From Armillaria gallica (lineage: Eukaryota; Basidiomycota; Agaricomycetes; Agaricales; Physalacriaceae), in NCBI GenBank assembly GCA_037576215.1, contig JBANDB010000015.1, positions 124,001 through 188,000 of the forward strand: 64,000 nucleotides of DNA. Direction: 5' to 3'. The first letter of the stretch is position 1. Every line of letters begins with the position of its first letter. A model generated the notes under the pieces. That model had not been told where the DNA came from and did not search any database. It worked only from the letters and a program-made list of their open reading frames with translations. A program made the translations under genes and the position numbers. Positions 24,306-36,117 of the stretch are shown in pieces.

Positions 24306-25130
24306 CTACATATGTTCAGGAGTATGACAGCGATATCAAGGCATCATCATATTAGCCTTGGGCATATGTACTGGGTGAAGAGATGAGAATGGGCTTTAAC
24401 TGTATTTTACTAAGATCATTCTATGCTCCCTGTGGCTGATAGATGGAATAGGCTGGTCAGATTGGCAAGAGCATTTCTCCGCAGTCTTGAATCCTTCTAT
24501 CTTTGTCCTACTCACTATCATCGTCGATGATCCTGTTCCTGGCATGCCTTGTCATAGAGGTATATTTCCCCCCCCCCAATGGCCAAATCTTTGCCTATCA
24601 ATCAGGACAAGTCAATTACCAGTACATTGAAAAGGCTCCATATATGTGAAGGTATGAGAAAAAATAAAACAAATAAAATAAAATAAAATGCACCTATGCT
24701 AAAAGGATGCAGGCAATCTTTGAAAGTCTTAGATACAACACTTCTGTTAATGTCACTCGGTTTGCATTCTTACATTTGAGGACTATGAGAGATTACAAGA
24801 CAGAAACTTTCATAGAATCAAAACACCTGTCAAACCGGCTAAGCTGATGTTTCTGAAGGAAGAATAAGTCACGAACAACAGGTCAAAGTCGAGTTTGTTG
24901 CTTGAGTTTATGGTGGCACACGCACTCAATTTTGTAGGCTCTCCAACCAGTGTAATGGATGACCCCAAAGATACTGCCTTTGTTGATTGAAGCTTGATCA
25001 AGGAGTCAGATAATTTGGTGTTGCTTGGTGCAGGTGATTCTGTGAGAAGGATACCGAGCTCCCAGTCAGAGATATTACAGATTATATCTCCATATGTGAT
25101 GCGGATCACTGCAGCGAATTTCAGGGTGAT
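24306..25130. other. Intergenic, no gene seen
   Basis: It contains a C10 run near 24570 and an A-rich (AAAAT)n stretch near 24660-24690. No open frame of interest. Confidence 0.4.
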
Positions 25131-26235
25131 GGGAAGGGGTGAAGAGAATTCTGCATTCGACCCCTGCGTGCATGCGTTCAACTGCGTTCATCTGCATTTG
25201 CGTAAGTTCAACTTGCATGCGCTTGTGCCCTGATCGATGTGTTTAGATATGTGGTCATCTGATAGCTAGTGTCATTTCAATAATATGTTGTAATTATGTT
25301 TTCTGTTGAAATTAAACTTACTTGTTCAGATTTCCTGGAGATATCTCCATGACTTATTATGACTCAATAATGAGGTGGAATGGTCTAGAAATGCTATAAA
25401 TGCATGCATTTTAGTAAATTCTAGTATCACAATGAATATAGTACCCTCTGGTGTCGAAGTACTTATGCCGTTCTTGATTTTGAGTGAATCAGGCACCTCT
25501 AAAATTAACACAAAGACTCGTGCATCTCAAAAATAAGTCACGCATGCATCCAAACATTGAATGCAAGCATTCAGATAGCGCATGCATGCGTTCCTTTTGA
25601 AAATGCATGCGTCCAAGATTAAACACAGATGTGTGACAGTGTTGTGACAAATCTGCATTCGGTGCATTTGATGCGTTCAAGTCCGAGTTGAACTAGTTGA
25701 CTTATGATTGTTTCAATTTATTCCACCTGTAATTGCTTCTAGTCACTCATTCTAGGCAGGTATTTTATTTTTATGATGTATTCCAGTTGTGCATAGCCAT
25801 GTTGCCATCAAGTTGTTGTTTTTGAGCCAGGATTTGGCTCAGTTTCTTCTTGGTTTCTTCAACTTGTTCCTCAACAAAATGGTAATGGTGCCGTGGTTTT
25901 TACTGATGGTTATCATACATCATAGCCACTAACACCTCTCAAAACCTCCAAATGCTCTTACATTTAAAATACCAGCTCGAACATTAATGGACTCAGCTGT
26001 ACAGAGACTCTACCAAGACAAAGAAAGTTAATTATGGCTGGTGTCAACGTCATACTTGGTATAAATCTAATAAGCAGCAAGTCTTACTTACACTGTAGCT
26101 AATAAAATAATTTAACAGGTGTTTGTAGGCCCAAATGCACAAGACAGCCAACAAACACATCCATGTCATGCTCACACAGATGTGACAAATGCATGCATGC
26201 AAACACAAATGCAGAATTCTATGTGCCTGACGAGA
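25131..26235 (-). mobile_element. TIR element with subterminal repeats, copy 2
   Basis: The ends carry AGAATTCTGC in inverted orientation (25145 and 26212-26220) with TGCGTTCA/TGCATGCGT subterminal repeats. The interior is the reverse complement of copy 1 (4032-5118), including the run TCAACTAGTTCAACTCGGACT. No transposase and no clear 8-bp target duplication. Outer limits are approximate. Confidence 0.6.
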
Positions 26236-26984
26236 ACAATTATTTTGTGCTGTGTCAGAAAAACCTGATAAAGATGTTGTGATTTATTGCCATGCTCAGT
26301 ATCATGCATGTTTACAGCCCAATAAAGTGTAGTGACATTAGATGGGTCATTGAGGATGCTTTGGATGCATCCTTTTCATATGCTGAGGTCCCTGATGAGG
26401 TACTGCCACATCTAGATAAGAAATTCATAGTGAATATGCAGGGATATTCATTAGAATAGCCCGGAATGTACAACTGCTGACATTGTGAAAAGGCTACAAT
26501 CTCGCGAATCATGCGTATAACAGTGTTATTAACAGGGAATATGCACCTCCCAGCAGGGCCAATGGATAATTCTGGATGATTGAGATAATGCCTAGTGTAG
26601 GATGGGAAAGTGAGTGAAACAGCCCACAAAAGGTGAATATACCCTGGACACAAACACAGTGTGATCCCATGCTATGTTGAGACCATGCAGTTCCTTAAAG
26701 CTACCAGTGAGCATTATATTCACTTCATCTGATGGTATGTTGGGAGAGATGGCTGGTTATGGTCCCTAGTTGCAATCTTCAGCTCAGAATTTCATTATCA
26801 ACTGTGAAAGGTCAGTGCCATTCAAATGAGAAGCGGAAATGGATGTGCCTGTAGTAGCAGAAATGAGCCTTGGGCCTCAATGGTACGAATCATCCATATT
26901 GCCTTCTTCGTTACTGGAAAGCGGCTATATGTGGGTCATTAGGTGAATCAAGTCAACTACAAGACACATGCCAGATCATTATGA
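26236..26984. other. Intergenic, no gene seen
   Basis: Only short frames, for example 26312-26653 on the - strand, with no recognisable domain. It ends at the A^T insertion point of the Helitron array (A at 26984). Confidence 0.4.
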
Positions 26985-28254
26985 CAAGCCTATGCCCCGT
27001 GTCTTCGTCATGATTGCCAGACCCTCGTACCTCAGGTCCTGGCAACCTGACTATGACACGGGACTTTGGCTTGTTGGGGCCCACCCCAAACCCAGCTTAT
27101 TACTATGATATGTTGTTGAATCTCTGTTGTTTGTTTGGAGCCACTGCAGAGGAGCAAAATGCTTTTTATGAGTGCCACAAAGCTTTGTTCTGTTACTTCT
27201 GTAATCCATGTAATGGATAGGTAAGGACTCCCATGATTTGGGTGATCATTGTTAATAGCTGTCATTACTGGCAGGAGAGAGGAAGAGAGATATATTCTGG
27301 TTTTTATCTCCCTGACTCGCATATCTGACATGGTGGGCTGCTATGGTCATTATTTGAACTCTAATAATTTCTATAAGATTTACATCCATTGAGATTCAAT
27401 GCTCATTGCTTGATACTTGCATTGTTGCTATAGCATGGATAAGCAGTCTCAGTAGTCTCAGTTGAAGCTCAGTTAGAAGCCTGTCACACCAATGACATGC
27501 TGTGAGGAGAGTAGAGGCTTAGTAAAGGCAGCAAATTGAAACTTACCTGGCCTGCACCATGGTATGGCAATGGCCATTTTTGACATGGTAACTGGATAAG
27601 CATATCATAGCTGAATTGTTAAAGTCAAAGCCCTCTGGAGTACCTCACATGCTGTCATCCCATCTTCTTGCTTGTCATTGCAACAATCCTCTTCTTGGAC
27701 ATTATGACTATTAGTTCATTTCCATGTTTTAGTCATTACTTATGTTTAGGGATGTGCATTGTACCATTACAGATATGACCATAGATTGTAAAAGATTTAT
27801 TGGCCATGGTATGGTATGGTTGATATCATATCTGTATCATGTCCATACTGTTGTCTATATATGGATATCTGGTGCCAAAGGGTGGGTATTATGTGCTTCT
27901 TTTAGGTCATAGGTACTAACCTTTATAGCATAAGATAGTCATCTGTCCCTCCCCCAATAACCATATTCAAATCATATTAATACAGATGTATTTTAGGTCA
28001 TTAAAGTCGGCCACAGTACAGACCCATATTCATATACACCATATGTAACCACCATACTATGGGTATGGTGCACATCCCTACTTATGTTCCTTGCTTCCTA
28101 AGACTTTAAAGTAGTATGTATACCTCATATTTGTACTTGTCACCTCAGCTTGTTGCTTTATATAGACAGAGAAAGGCTGAGCAGTGAGGTGAGCAGTTTT
28201 GTATTTCTTGTATTTATTGCTGTATTTACATCTCATAGCATAGCATAGTATAGC
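26985..28254 (-). mobile_element. Helitron R1 (non-autonomous), 3' portion
   Basis: On the - strand the 3' terminus reads GGGGCATAGGCTTG followed by T, at 26985. About 125 bp of this end are nearly identical in R2 (55626) and H (57797). R1 is cut at 28254 by E3, and its 5' part resumes at 54709-55625. ATAGC at 28250-28254 is duplicated at 54709-54713. There is no Rep or helicase sequence. Confidence 0.75.
27747..28080. mobile_element. hAT-type MITE, 334 bp
   Basis: Inverted termini TAGGGATGTGCA(T/C) with a perfect 8-bp target duplication CTTATGTT (27739-27746 and 28081-28088). The same insertion at the same site is present in R2 (56764-57097), so it predates duplication of the Helitron. Confidence 0.85.
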
Positions 28255-28535
28255 TGTATGACTGGAACTCCAATCAAGAGTAAACAACAGCTGTATTGCA
28301 TTTGTACAGTCACTGTTGGGTCTCATGGTGATTGGGGATCAAGACTAAGGGTTTTAGCACTTAGCAAGACTGAATGTGTTTTGGTATGAATAAACATTAG
28401 CTCAAAGCTAGGGAATATACAGCTTTGAGTACACTACTTATATACTAAAGTGAGGGTCCTAATAATAAGTTCACTATGTTAGAAAATGACAAACAAAGTA
28501 CATGGCAACCGAGTGTGACTGTATCTCGATGTGAA
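28255..28535 (-). repeat. E3 3' LTR, part 1 (split by E2)
   Basis: Matches 54327-54600 in the other LTR, including the AGCTCAAAGC segment and the TATATAC stretch. It continues at 36003-36080 after E2. Confidence 0.9.
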
Positions 28536-28791
28536 TGTAAGCATGCCGCTTACTACACACCACTTACTCATCAGATCACTCCGATCGCATTGTAGTTCAT
28601 TCGACGTCACGTACTCACATATATAGACATGTTCTGACGTTCCTCTCCTTTACCTTTTACCACCACCATCCTCCCTTTCATCTCGCTACGTAGTCAACTA
28701 TCCTCTTCTGCTTTGGACAATATACGTCGTTCCTCATACTTCTCGTGTGATTGCTCGCAGTGGTCTCGCTCTCACCTAGAGTGTGGTTACA
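28536..28791 (+). repeat. E2 5' LTR
   Basis: 256 bp. A TATATATAGAC stretch near 28619 could be the TATA box. Confidence 0.95.
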
Positions 28792-28792
28792 C

Positions 28793-28804
28793 TTTTTTTT
28801 TTTT
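28793..28804 (+). other. T12 tract at the E2 primer-binding position
   Basis: After the LTR there is one C and then twelve T, immediately followed by the gag ATG at 28805. No complement to a tRNA 3' end and no self-complementary primer site is visible. Confidence 0.6.
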
Positions 28805-30418
28805 ATGATCGAACTACGTTACCCCCTCTCGCCCGCCGTTCCCCAAAAACGCCTTCTTGCCCTTGAAGAACGGGACGCATAGGTCGATGTGTCGACCAAC
28901 GTCCACCTGCCTGTTGCAAGCACGTCTTCCAGTTCCCGCCAGTCCATGCCTGTGCCCGTTACTCGTCTGCCAGGTCGAGTTGTTCTTTCGTACTGAAATA
29001 TTGCCTGCTGACTGTTATACACGACATCAGGCCGTGTTGTACCCTCGCCTGCATCCAGTACATGCCGTTCCCACTCAATATCAGTTCCCTTTGACGTTCC
29101 CGACACCATCACTGAAGAAGACGAAAACGCCATGGCGCAATTGTTGAATCCCAGTGTAGCCTTCGTACCAACCCCTCCACCAGCAGCCTTCCCCAGTCTC
29201 CAGTCCTCCACTTCACTTGACGAAAATCTCGCCGGTGACAGTACCCCAAAAATTTGCCCCCACATACCTGTTCCCCCGTTAACCCCGCCCCCCCACCGGA
29301 AATTACCCCAAAGAATTTGCCTAGATGTAAAGTCATCGACTCCTCCTCCTCAGACTACTATTCCTCCAGCCCCATACAAACGAAATCCCCTGTCACGATG
29401 TCCTCCTCGTCCACAGATCAGGCTGCTCGTGTACTGTCGCACGGTGGTCGACAACCACCTACGATTGGACCTGGGCACCTCCGTGACCCACAGACAATGA
29501 GCCGGTATGCTGATGTTGGCATCGCATACATACGCCAACAACAACAGAAGGGTGTTGCGCTCCCAGATATCTTGTTGAATTTTGTAGATGGTCTATCAGA
29601 GAACTTGGCTGAGGTTACCTGGTTCAAGCAGAACGAACCTCGCTTGACTCCGCTCTCCTTCCCCGATTTCATGTCCGCATTCCGCGATCGTTTCTTACCT
29701 TCAATGTGGAAGAAGGATCTGGCCAATGAAATCTGGAAAGAAACGATGACACCAGGCTCTATTTTTATTGACTGGATAGAACACCTTCACGGCCAGAATG
29801 GACTACTCGCTAGCTACCTGGAATTCATCACTGACGACGTTTTCCTGTCTAATCTACATGGCCGAATCTCGAAACCTCTCCAGGATGCCATATGCAACAT
29901 CCAGGAGATCAGAGAGTGCAACGACCTCGATGCTTGGACCAAACTTGTCATGGTGCAGGATGACGAACTTTGCTGCAAACGCAAAGAGCTTGAAGATGTG
30001 GTCGAAGCCACGATTGCCGCACGCAACAAACGTGTACATGTAGCTGAACCTGCTCCTGCAATTGCAACTCCGATGACCACTACCTCCACAGCCAGCAACT
30101 CTTCCTACCGTCCCCCACCTCAGCGTCGCACGAATTCAGCACCCCCAGCCAGCTCCTCCTCGAACACCCCATACCCTTACAGGTACCAGAGCTGTCTTGA
30201 ACCTGAGGAATGTGCGACACTCGCAGCAAATGAAGGTTGTTTCGCTTGCAGAGATATTGACATGCCCAAGGCCGAACAAGGCTACATGAAGTGTAAAGGA
30301 TGCCCGCCACCTGCAGAAGGTTATGAACGCTGTACACCTGAATGGGTCATTCGTCGCCATGCCGACAAGGCTAAAGGCATACCTCTGTTCACCATTGCCG
30401 TTGTCATGAACAACACGG
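28805..30418 (+). pseudogene. E2 gag
   Basis: The first frame from ATG 28805 (MIELRYPLSPAVP) has TAG at 28880-28882 and TGA at 28994-28996 and 29009-29011, then stays open past 29132 (ITEEDENAMAQLL). It shifts frame between about 29254 and 29330 into the capsid part, which is open to 30418. That part contains TIGPGHLRDPQTMSRYADVG, the capsid helices (DLANEIWKETMTPGSIF) and a Cys-rich GCFACRDIDMPKAEQGYMKC near 30238-30297 that could bind zinc. The frame is cut by F2. Both TGA stops fall where Arg fits. Confidence 0.8.
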
Positions 30419-31790
30419 TGATGTGCTCGGTAACGGCGAGTGGCAAATGGACTAGAGGCTGGCAATGAACACCAACAACACTAAACCAATCACTAACTCT
30501 ACACTTATCACCAATGTATTGAATTCGGGCGTTTCAAGTACGATAGAAGCACTCTGCAGACTTCAATAATCAAGGAAAGTTGTTTAAAGACGTTTTATTT
30601 TGTTACTAGTGAGCTATACAAGCGTACTACTCGCACTAGCGGGGTTTGTAAGACACAATTGGATGAATAGTGACTCGACTTGAGCTACTGTGCTCGCTCT
30701 GACTGGGACTGCTTCGAACTAGTGGCTCTCTTGGCCCTGTAATGTCTTACAAGTGAATAAACACTTGACTAGTTGCTTTCTAGGCAGACTAGTGGCGCTC
30801 TTGGCCTAAGAATAATACTTTTAAACTTCGAGAACTTGCTTGAACTAACTTCGAAACACTCTTGGCCTTTGCAGGACACAAAAGATTACTCTAAGACACT
30901 TCTATTCACTCAATGCTATGGGTAACTTAGCAACTAGTAGCCGCTTCATTGAGGTTAAGCACAAAAGCCTTTAATTGGGGCACTAGATACTGACTAGTAG
31001 GTCACAATTGCGGGGATGGCTTGCCCCTGAGCCGCACGTGCGCCTATTCTACTATTTATATACTGACAAACAAGGTACGATCGAGATATAAATAACTGAC
31101 TAGAGGGGTATTATTGATAAGGATTTCTTGGCTAGTCACGAATAATGGTGAATAATCACGCAATAGTCGGTCTAGAAACGGTCGCTTGCTGACTAGTGAG
31201 CCTAGGAGCTCCACTAGCGGTTGTATTCCGTGTCCTGGGCCCAGCGACGCTCCACTAGTGCTAAGGATAAATGACTAGCCAGGCGAGCGTGCCTGTAACA
31301 GCTGTCGATCGTGATCGAAGGCGCAGCCCAGCTATACTAGTTCCGATCGCAATGGATCTGTATCGCACCTGGCGGATCTACCGCAAGATTAATCCGTTGC
31401 TAATTCATTTCTAAGTCCTGTTTCGAGATTGCCACGTGACTAGTTAACCTGACTTAGGCGTTTATGCCCAGAGCGGCTCGCTAGTGACCGAGCTTCACGA
31501 GATTTGTGTCCTCTGCTTCTTGTTTGGTGCGCTAGTCGCGTTACTTGTCCACTAGTGGCCGTATTCACTTAGCCCTGTTAGCATTCAAGTCACTAGTATG
31601 GCCGGCTGGTAGATTTAACCCACTAGTGGTATCGCATCTAAGTCCTGGCTCTACTAGTCGCATACTAGTCTAACTATCAGCTTCAAAGCCTCAGCTATAG
31701 TCCTTTAAGTATCACTAATGTAAGATAGATATGCAATAGTATTATTATAAAATCGCAAAATCTAGGTGTGAACGCGTAGACGGCGTATCA
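30419..31790 (-). repeat. LTR-like repeat F2, 1372 bp, inverted copy of F1
   Basis: The reverse complement matches 17690-19058 end to end. Flanks are ACGG (30415-30418) and ATGG (31791-31794), a 4-bp duplication with one transition. Excision would join the N-N-T of gag to the A-A-A-P of pol. It is equally CTAG-rich. Confidence 0.85.
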
Positions 31791-31794
31791 ATGG

Positions 31795-34700
31795 CAGCCG
31801 CACCTGCCCCTGCCCCTGCGCCAGTACCACAGCCCGCCCCTGCAGCTGCTGTACAGGTCCTCACTACAACTGCCTGGCCCGTCGCAGCTGCGGTCCTGGC
31901 AAATGAGACTGGTATCCTCAATGCGGCCAATGCAGATGGCACAGAAGCAGACGCCAACTTGTCAATCGACTCTGATGCTGTGAGTAAACATTCATCTGTG
32001 CCTTTCGCAGTTCCACATCTACTATGGAACTGCGCGGTTGATGACTGTAATCCCAGTGCCAGTAATGCCCGTGCTAATGTGACTGCTTTAGTAGATGACG
32101 GTGCCCACCTTGTATTGATTCGCCCACAGCTCGTAGACCATCTGAACCTGAAACGTTGCCCACTCCCTGAACCTATAGATATTGGAGTTGCCGTATCCGA
32201 CTCCCCTTCTCCTGCTTGCAGATTGACAGAATGGGTTAAGCTAAAACCCCACAATATTTCCAACGCATGGTCTTCCCGCACTGTACGCGCTATAATCGCA
32301 CCTGGCTTATGTTCAGATATTATACTTGGTCTTCCCTTCCTTGAAATGAACCACATCATTATCGATCATCGTTCCTGTACCGTCATCGCCAAAGAAGCGA
32401 ATTTCGATCTCCTACATCCTCAGACACCGGTCCCTCGCCCCGATCCCATACCTTTTGCTGCTATTCGAACCCAGAAGGCGAGGAGTAACCGCACTGATTC
32501 CCGAGCATTACCTTTCTATCACCTATCATCAGACGATATGTCCTTAGCTGTTTTAATTGACCCCGCATATGAAAAGTTGTGTAACTCCGATGTAATAGCT
32601 TCACTTTGCATGAATATTGAATGTTTAGCTTTCCTTGAACGCCTAAAATCCTTGCACAATGATATCAAAGAGGAGTATAAGGATGTATTCCAACTGTTAC
32701 TGCACGCAGAGACATTACCGACCCACACTACATGCAAGATTAAACTAAAGAATGCGGATAAAGTCATCACGTCCAGATCCTATTCATGCCCACGTAAATT
32801 TTGTGAGGCTTGGCAGACACTTATCGAGAAGAACATTGATGCCGGTCGTATACGCCCATCATCCTCTCCGTACTCGTCACCTTCATTCCTGATCCCAAAA
32901 ACCGACAAGACTGTACTACCTCGATGGGTTAATGATTTCTGGGCACTCAATGCAAACATGGTCTCGGATCGTTATCCACTACCTCGCATTGACGATATAT
33001 TAGCAGACACCGGACGAGGCAAAATTTGGAGCAAACTGGATATGACAGATAGCTTCTTCCATACCAGGATGGACGAAGCGAGTATCCCCTACACCACGGT
33101 GAATACTCCCTTCAGACTTTATGAATGGCTAGTCATGCCGCAAGGCATGAAGAATGCGCCGGCAATACACCAACGCCGGGTTAATCATGCCTTACGACAC
33201 CTTATAAGCAAGATCTGTCACATTTATCTGGACGACATAATTATATGGTCTAACTCCGTCGAAGAACACATGCTTCACATACACCAAGTCCTTGACGCCC
33301 TCCGTGCTGATGCTCTGTACTGCAACCTAAAGAAATCCGAGTTTTTCCTGCTAGAATTAAGTTTTTTGGGACATCGCATCTTGCAACGGGGTATCGAGGT
33401 TGATGAATCCAAAGTGAGCCGTATAAAAGAGTGGCCTTGACATTTGATGGCCTCTCATGTACAACAGTTCCTGGGTCTGACGAGATACCTTGCATCTTTT
33501 CTGCCGAACCTAGCGGATCATACTCGGATACTCTCACCCTTGACTACCGACATTGAAGAGAAAAAGTTTCCTGACTGGACGACAGCTCATCAAACAGCTT
33601 TTGATGGCATCAAATAACTGGTATCAAAGAGTGCTTGCTTAACAGTCATTGACCACACGAATCCAGGTGATAACAAGATATTCCTAACGTGCAATGCCAG
33701 TGATTTCCGTACAGGTGCCGTCCTCTCATGGGGACCCACTTGGGAAACAGCAAAACCGGTAGCCTACGATTCGATGCAACTCACCGGTGCACAACTGAAC
33801 TACCCTGTACATGAAAAAGAACTCCTTGCCATCATACGCGGACTAAAGAAATGGCATTCCGATCTCCTTGGAACACACGTCGAAGTATTCACAGACCATC
33901 GCACGTTAGAAAACTTTGAAGGACAGAAAGACCTATCCCAGAGACAAGCTCGCTGGCTCGAAGTCATGTCACAGTTCGAAATGATGATTAGCTACATCTG
34001 TGGAGAAGATAATTGCGTTGCAGATGCCCTATCACAACTACCCCCCGATGAGAGCCCTGTGACAGACTTGGACCCCGAAGAAATATCGTCGTGGAAAGAA
34101 TGGCTTGCGGCGAATACCTCCAATTCGATCAACGCCATGATTTCCATATCATCAGATACTAAGATGCTCGACACAATCAAGGCCGGCTACCAACACGATG
34201 AATTTTGCAACAAGTTTATTTCAGGGGAATCGATCCTGCCAGAAGTCAAAGAAATAAATGGACTTTGGTATATCGGAGATCGTTTACTTGTCCCACGAGT
34301 AGGCTCAATTAGAGAAGACCTTTTTCGCATCGCACATGAAACTCTCGGACACTTCGGAGCGGATAAATCTTATGTGACGTTACGAGACTCCTTTTACTGG
34401 CCGAACATGAGACGAGATCTAGAACAGTCATTTATACCCGGATGTGTACCCTGCCAGCGGAACAAGTCAAGCACGACCAAACCTGCTGGTCCCTTACACC
34501 CATTACCAATACCAGACGAATGCGGAAATAGCATCGCTATGGACTTCATTGGACCTCTCCCAGAAGACGAAGGTTTTAACTGCCTACTGACAATCACAGA
34601 CCGCCTGGGCTCAGATATCAGGCTAATTCCTACTAGGACAGACATCACCGCAGAGAAATTGGCAACGATATTCTTTGAAAATTGGTACTGTGAAAATGGA

Positions 34701-35622
34701 TTACCTGCTGACATTGTCTCTGACAGAGACAAGCTCTTCGTTTCAAAATTCTGGCGTGCGCTACATAAACTCACTGGAGTACACCTCAACCTTTCGTCCT
34801 CTTTCCACCCCGAAACTGACGGTGCATCTGAGTGCTCAAATAAAATGGTAAACCAAGCTGTCCAATATCACGTCGAATGAAACCAGAAAGGCTGGGTCCA
34901 CGCCATGCCAATGATTCGCTTCAACATCATGAACACGGTCAATGCCTCTATGGGCTTCTCAGGTTTCCAGCTACGCATGGGCAGATCTCCCAGGGTACTC
35001 CCACCCTTTGTCCCGGCTAACCTAATAGACAATTCGGAAACCACACTGGACGCGGCCAAGATCATCGAATGACTTGCCAACAACACGGCTCAAGCTCACG
35101 ATAATCTCCTCAAGGCGAAAGTAAACCAAGCTCACCACGCGAACAAGCACCGAGGCAAGGAAATCAAGTTCGACGTAGGCGACAAGGTCATGCTCAACAC
35201 TTTCCACCGACGCTGAGATTTCAAGGCTGGAGACAAGAACCATGTCGCTAAGTTCATGCCACGCTTCAATGGCCCTTATGTGGTGATATATGCTAATCCT
35301 ACACTATCCTCTTATACTATAGAAATGCCGAATGCCCCTAACATTTTCCCGACCTTCCATGCCTCAGAATTAAAACGCTTCATCAACAACGACTCAAAAC
35401 TTTTCCCTTCACACGAACACCAACCACCCGGCCCCATTGTCACTAATGATGGCATCGAGGAATTTCACATCGACAGGATCATCGACCAACGACGCAGAGG
35501 TCGTGGTTACCAGTACCTTGTACGTTGGACTGGATATGGACCGGAACACGACTGATGGATCGCTGGTAGCTCACTCGACGACTGTGAAGCCCTCAGCGTG
35601 TGGCAGAAGGAAAATGGTTCGG
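31795..35622 (+). pseudogene. E2 pol: protease, RT, RNase H, integrase, chromodomain
   Basis: An Ala/Pro-rich linker leads to the protease (ALVDDGAHLVLI, with D-D-G in place of D-S/T-G, about 32086). RT at about 32800-33400 has WSKLDMTDSFF with the catalytic Asp, and YLDD intact near 33220. RNase H starts near 33680 (first acidic residue reads N-A-S where D-A-S is usual) and includes VFTDHRTLENF. Integrase has HETLGHFG..CVPCQRNK, AMDFIGPL, VSDRDKLF and DGASECSNK. A chromodomain lies at 35460-35560 (FHIDRIIDQRRRG, YLVRWTGYG). Stops: TGA at 33438, 34878, 35070, 35214 and 35553 (all Arg-compatible) and TAA at 33615. Confidence 0.9.
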
Positions 35623-35741
35623 AATAGTTCACGCGGTAGCTTTTTCCCACTGGGTTTTGATGCACCTGCAGGTTGATGCTGATGCCTTTTTTTACTTATA
35701 TTTCTTCGCTGGACCGGACTCTTTTCTAGACTTGGGGAGAG

Positions 35742-35997
35742 TGTAAGCATGCCGCTTACTACACACCACTTACTCATCAGATCACTCTGATCATGTCGTA
35801 GTTCATTCGACGTCACGTACTCACATATATAGACATGTTTGGACATTCCTCTCCTTTACCTTTTACCACCACCATCCTCCCTTTCATCTCGCTATGTAGT
35901 CGACTATCCTCTTCTGCTTTGGACAATATACGTCGTTCCTCGTACTTCTCGTGTGATCGCTCACAGTGGTCTCGCTCTCACCTAGAACATGGTTACA
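35742..35997 (+). repeat. E2 3' LTR
   Basis: 256 bp, followed by the duplication GTGAA at 35998-36002. Confidence 0.95.
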
Positions 35998-36002
35998 GTG
36001 AA

Positions 36003-36080
36003 GACTCCATGTAGTCGTGGATCCTAAGGATAAGATAAGATAAGAGGCACTTAGGTAAAGAAAATGAATAAATTGTAACA
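36003..36080 (-). repeat. E3 3' LTR, part 2
   Basis: The U3 start of E3 (on the - strand TGTTACAATTTATTC), next to a purine tract complementary to TTACCCCCTT at 36081-36090. Confidence 0.9.
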
Positions 36081-36117
36081 TTACCCCCTTGTTAAGGTAG
36101 GCGTCCTGACTGCTGTT

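Larger units (their letters stand above)
28536..35997 (+). mobile_element. E2: Ty3/Gypsy retrotransposon of a second family, inserted in the E3 LTR
   Basis: 256-bp LTRs at 28536-28791 and 35742-35997 with TGTAAG..GTTACA ends and a perfect target duplication GTGAA (28531-28535 and 35998-36002). A purine-rich CTTGGGGAGAG precedes the 3' LTR. Gag and pol are almost full length: pol has six stops and no frameshift. Repeat F2 sits between gag and pol. By eye the LTRs differ at about 16 of 256 sites, nearly all transitions. It is the most recent large insertion here apart from F2. Confidence 0.95.

Noticed and set aside
27014..27220. Conserved small ORF in R1, R2 and H
   Set aside because: Follows the shared Helitron 3' terminal region, has different ends in each copy and lies opposite to the transposase. 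Sequence conservation is explained by the terminus.
31745..32359. 204-codon frame on the - strand
   Set aside because: Antisense to the Ala/Pro-rich start of E2 pol and running into the end of F2.
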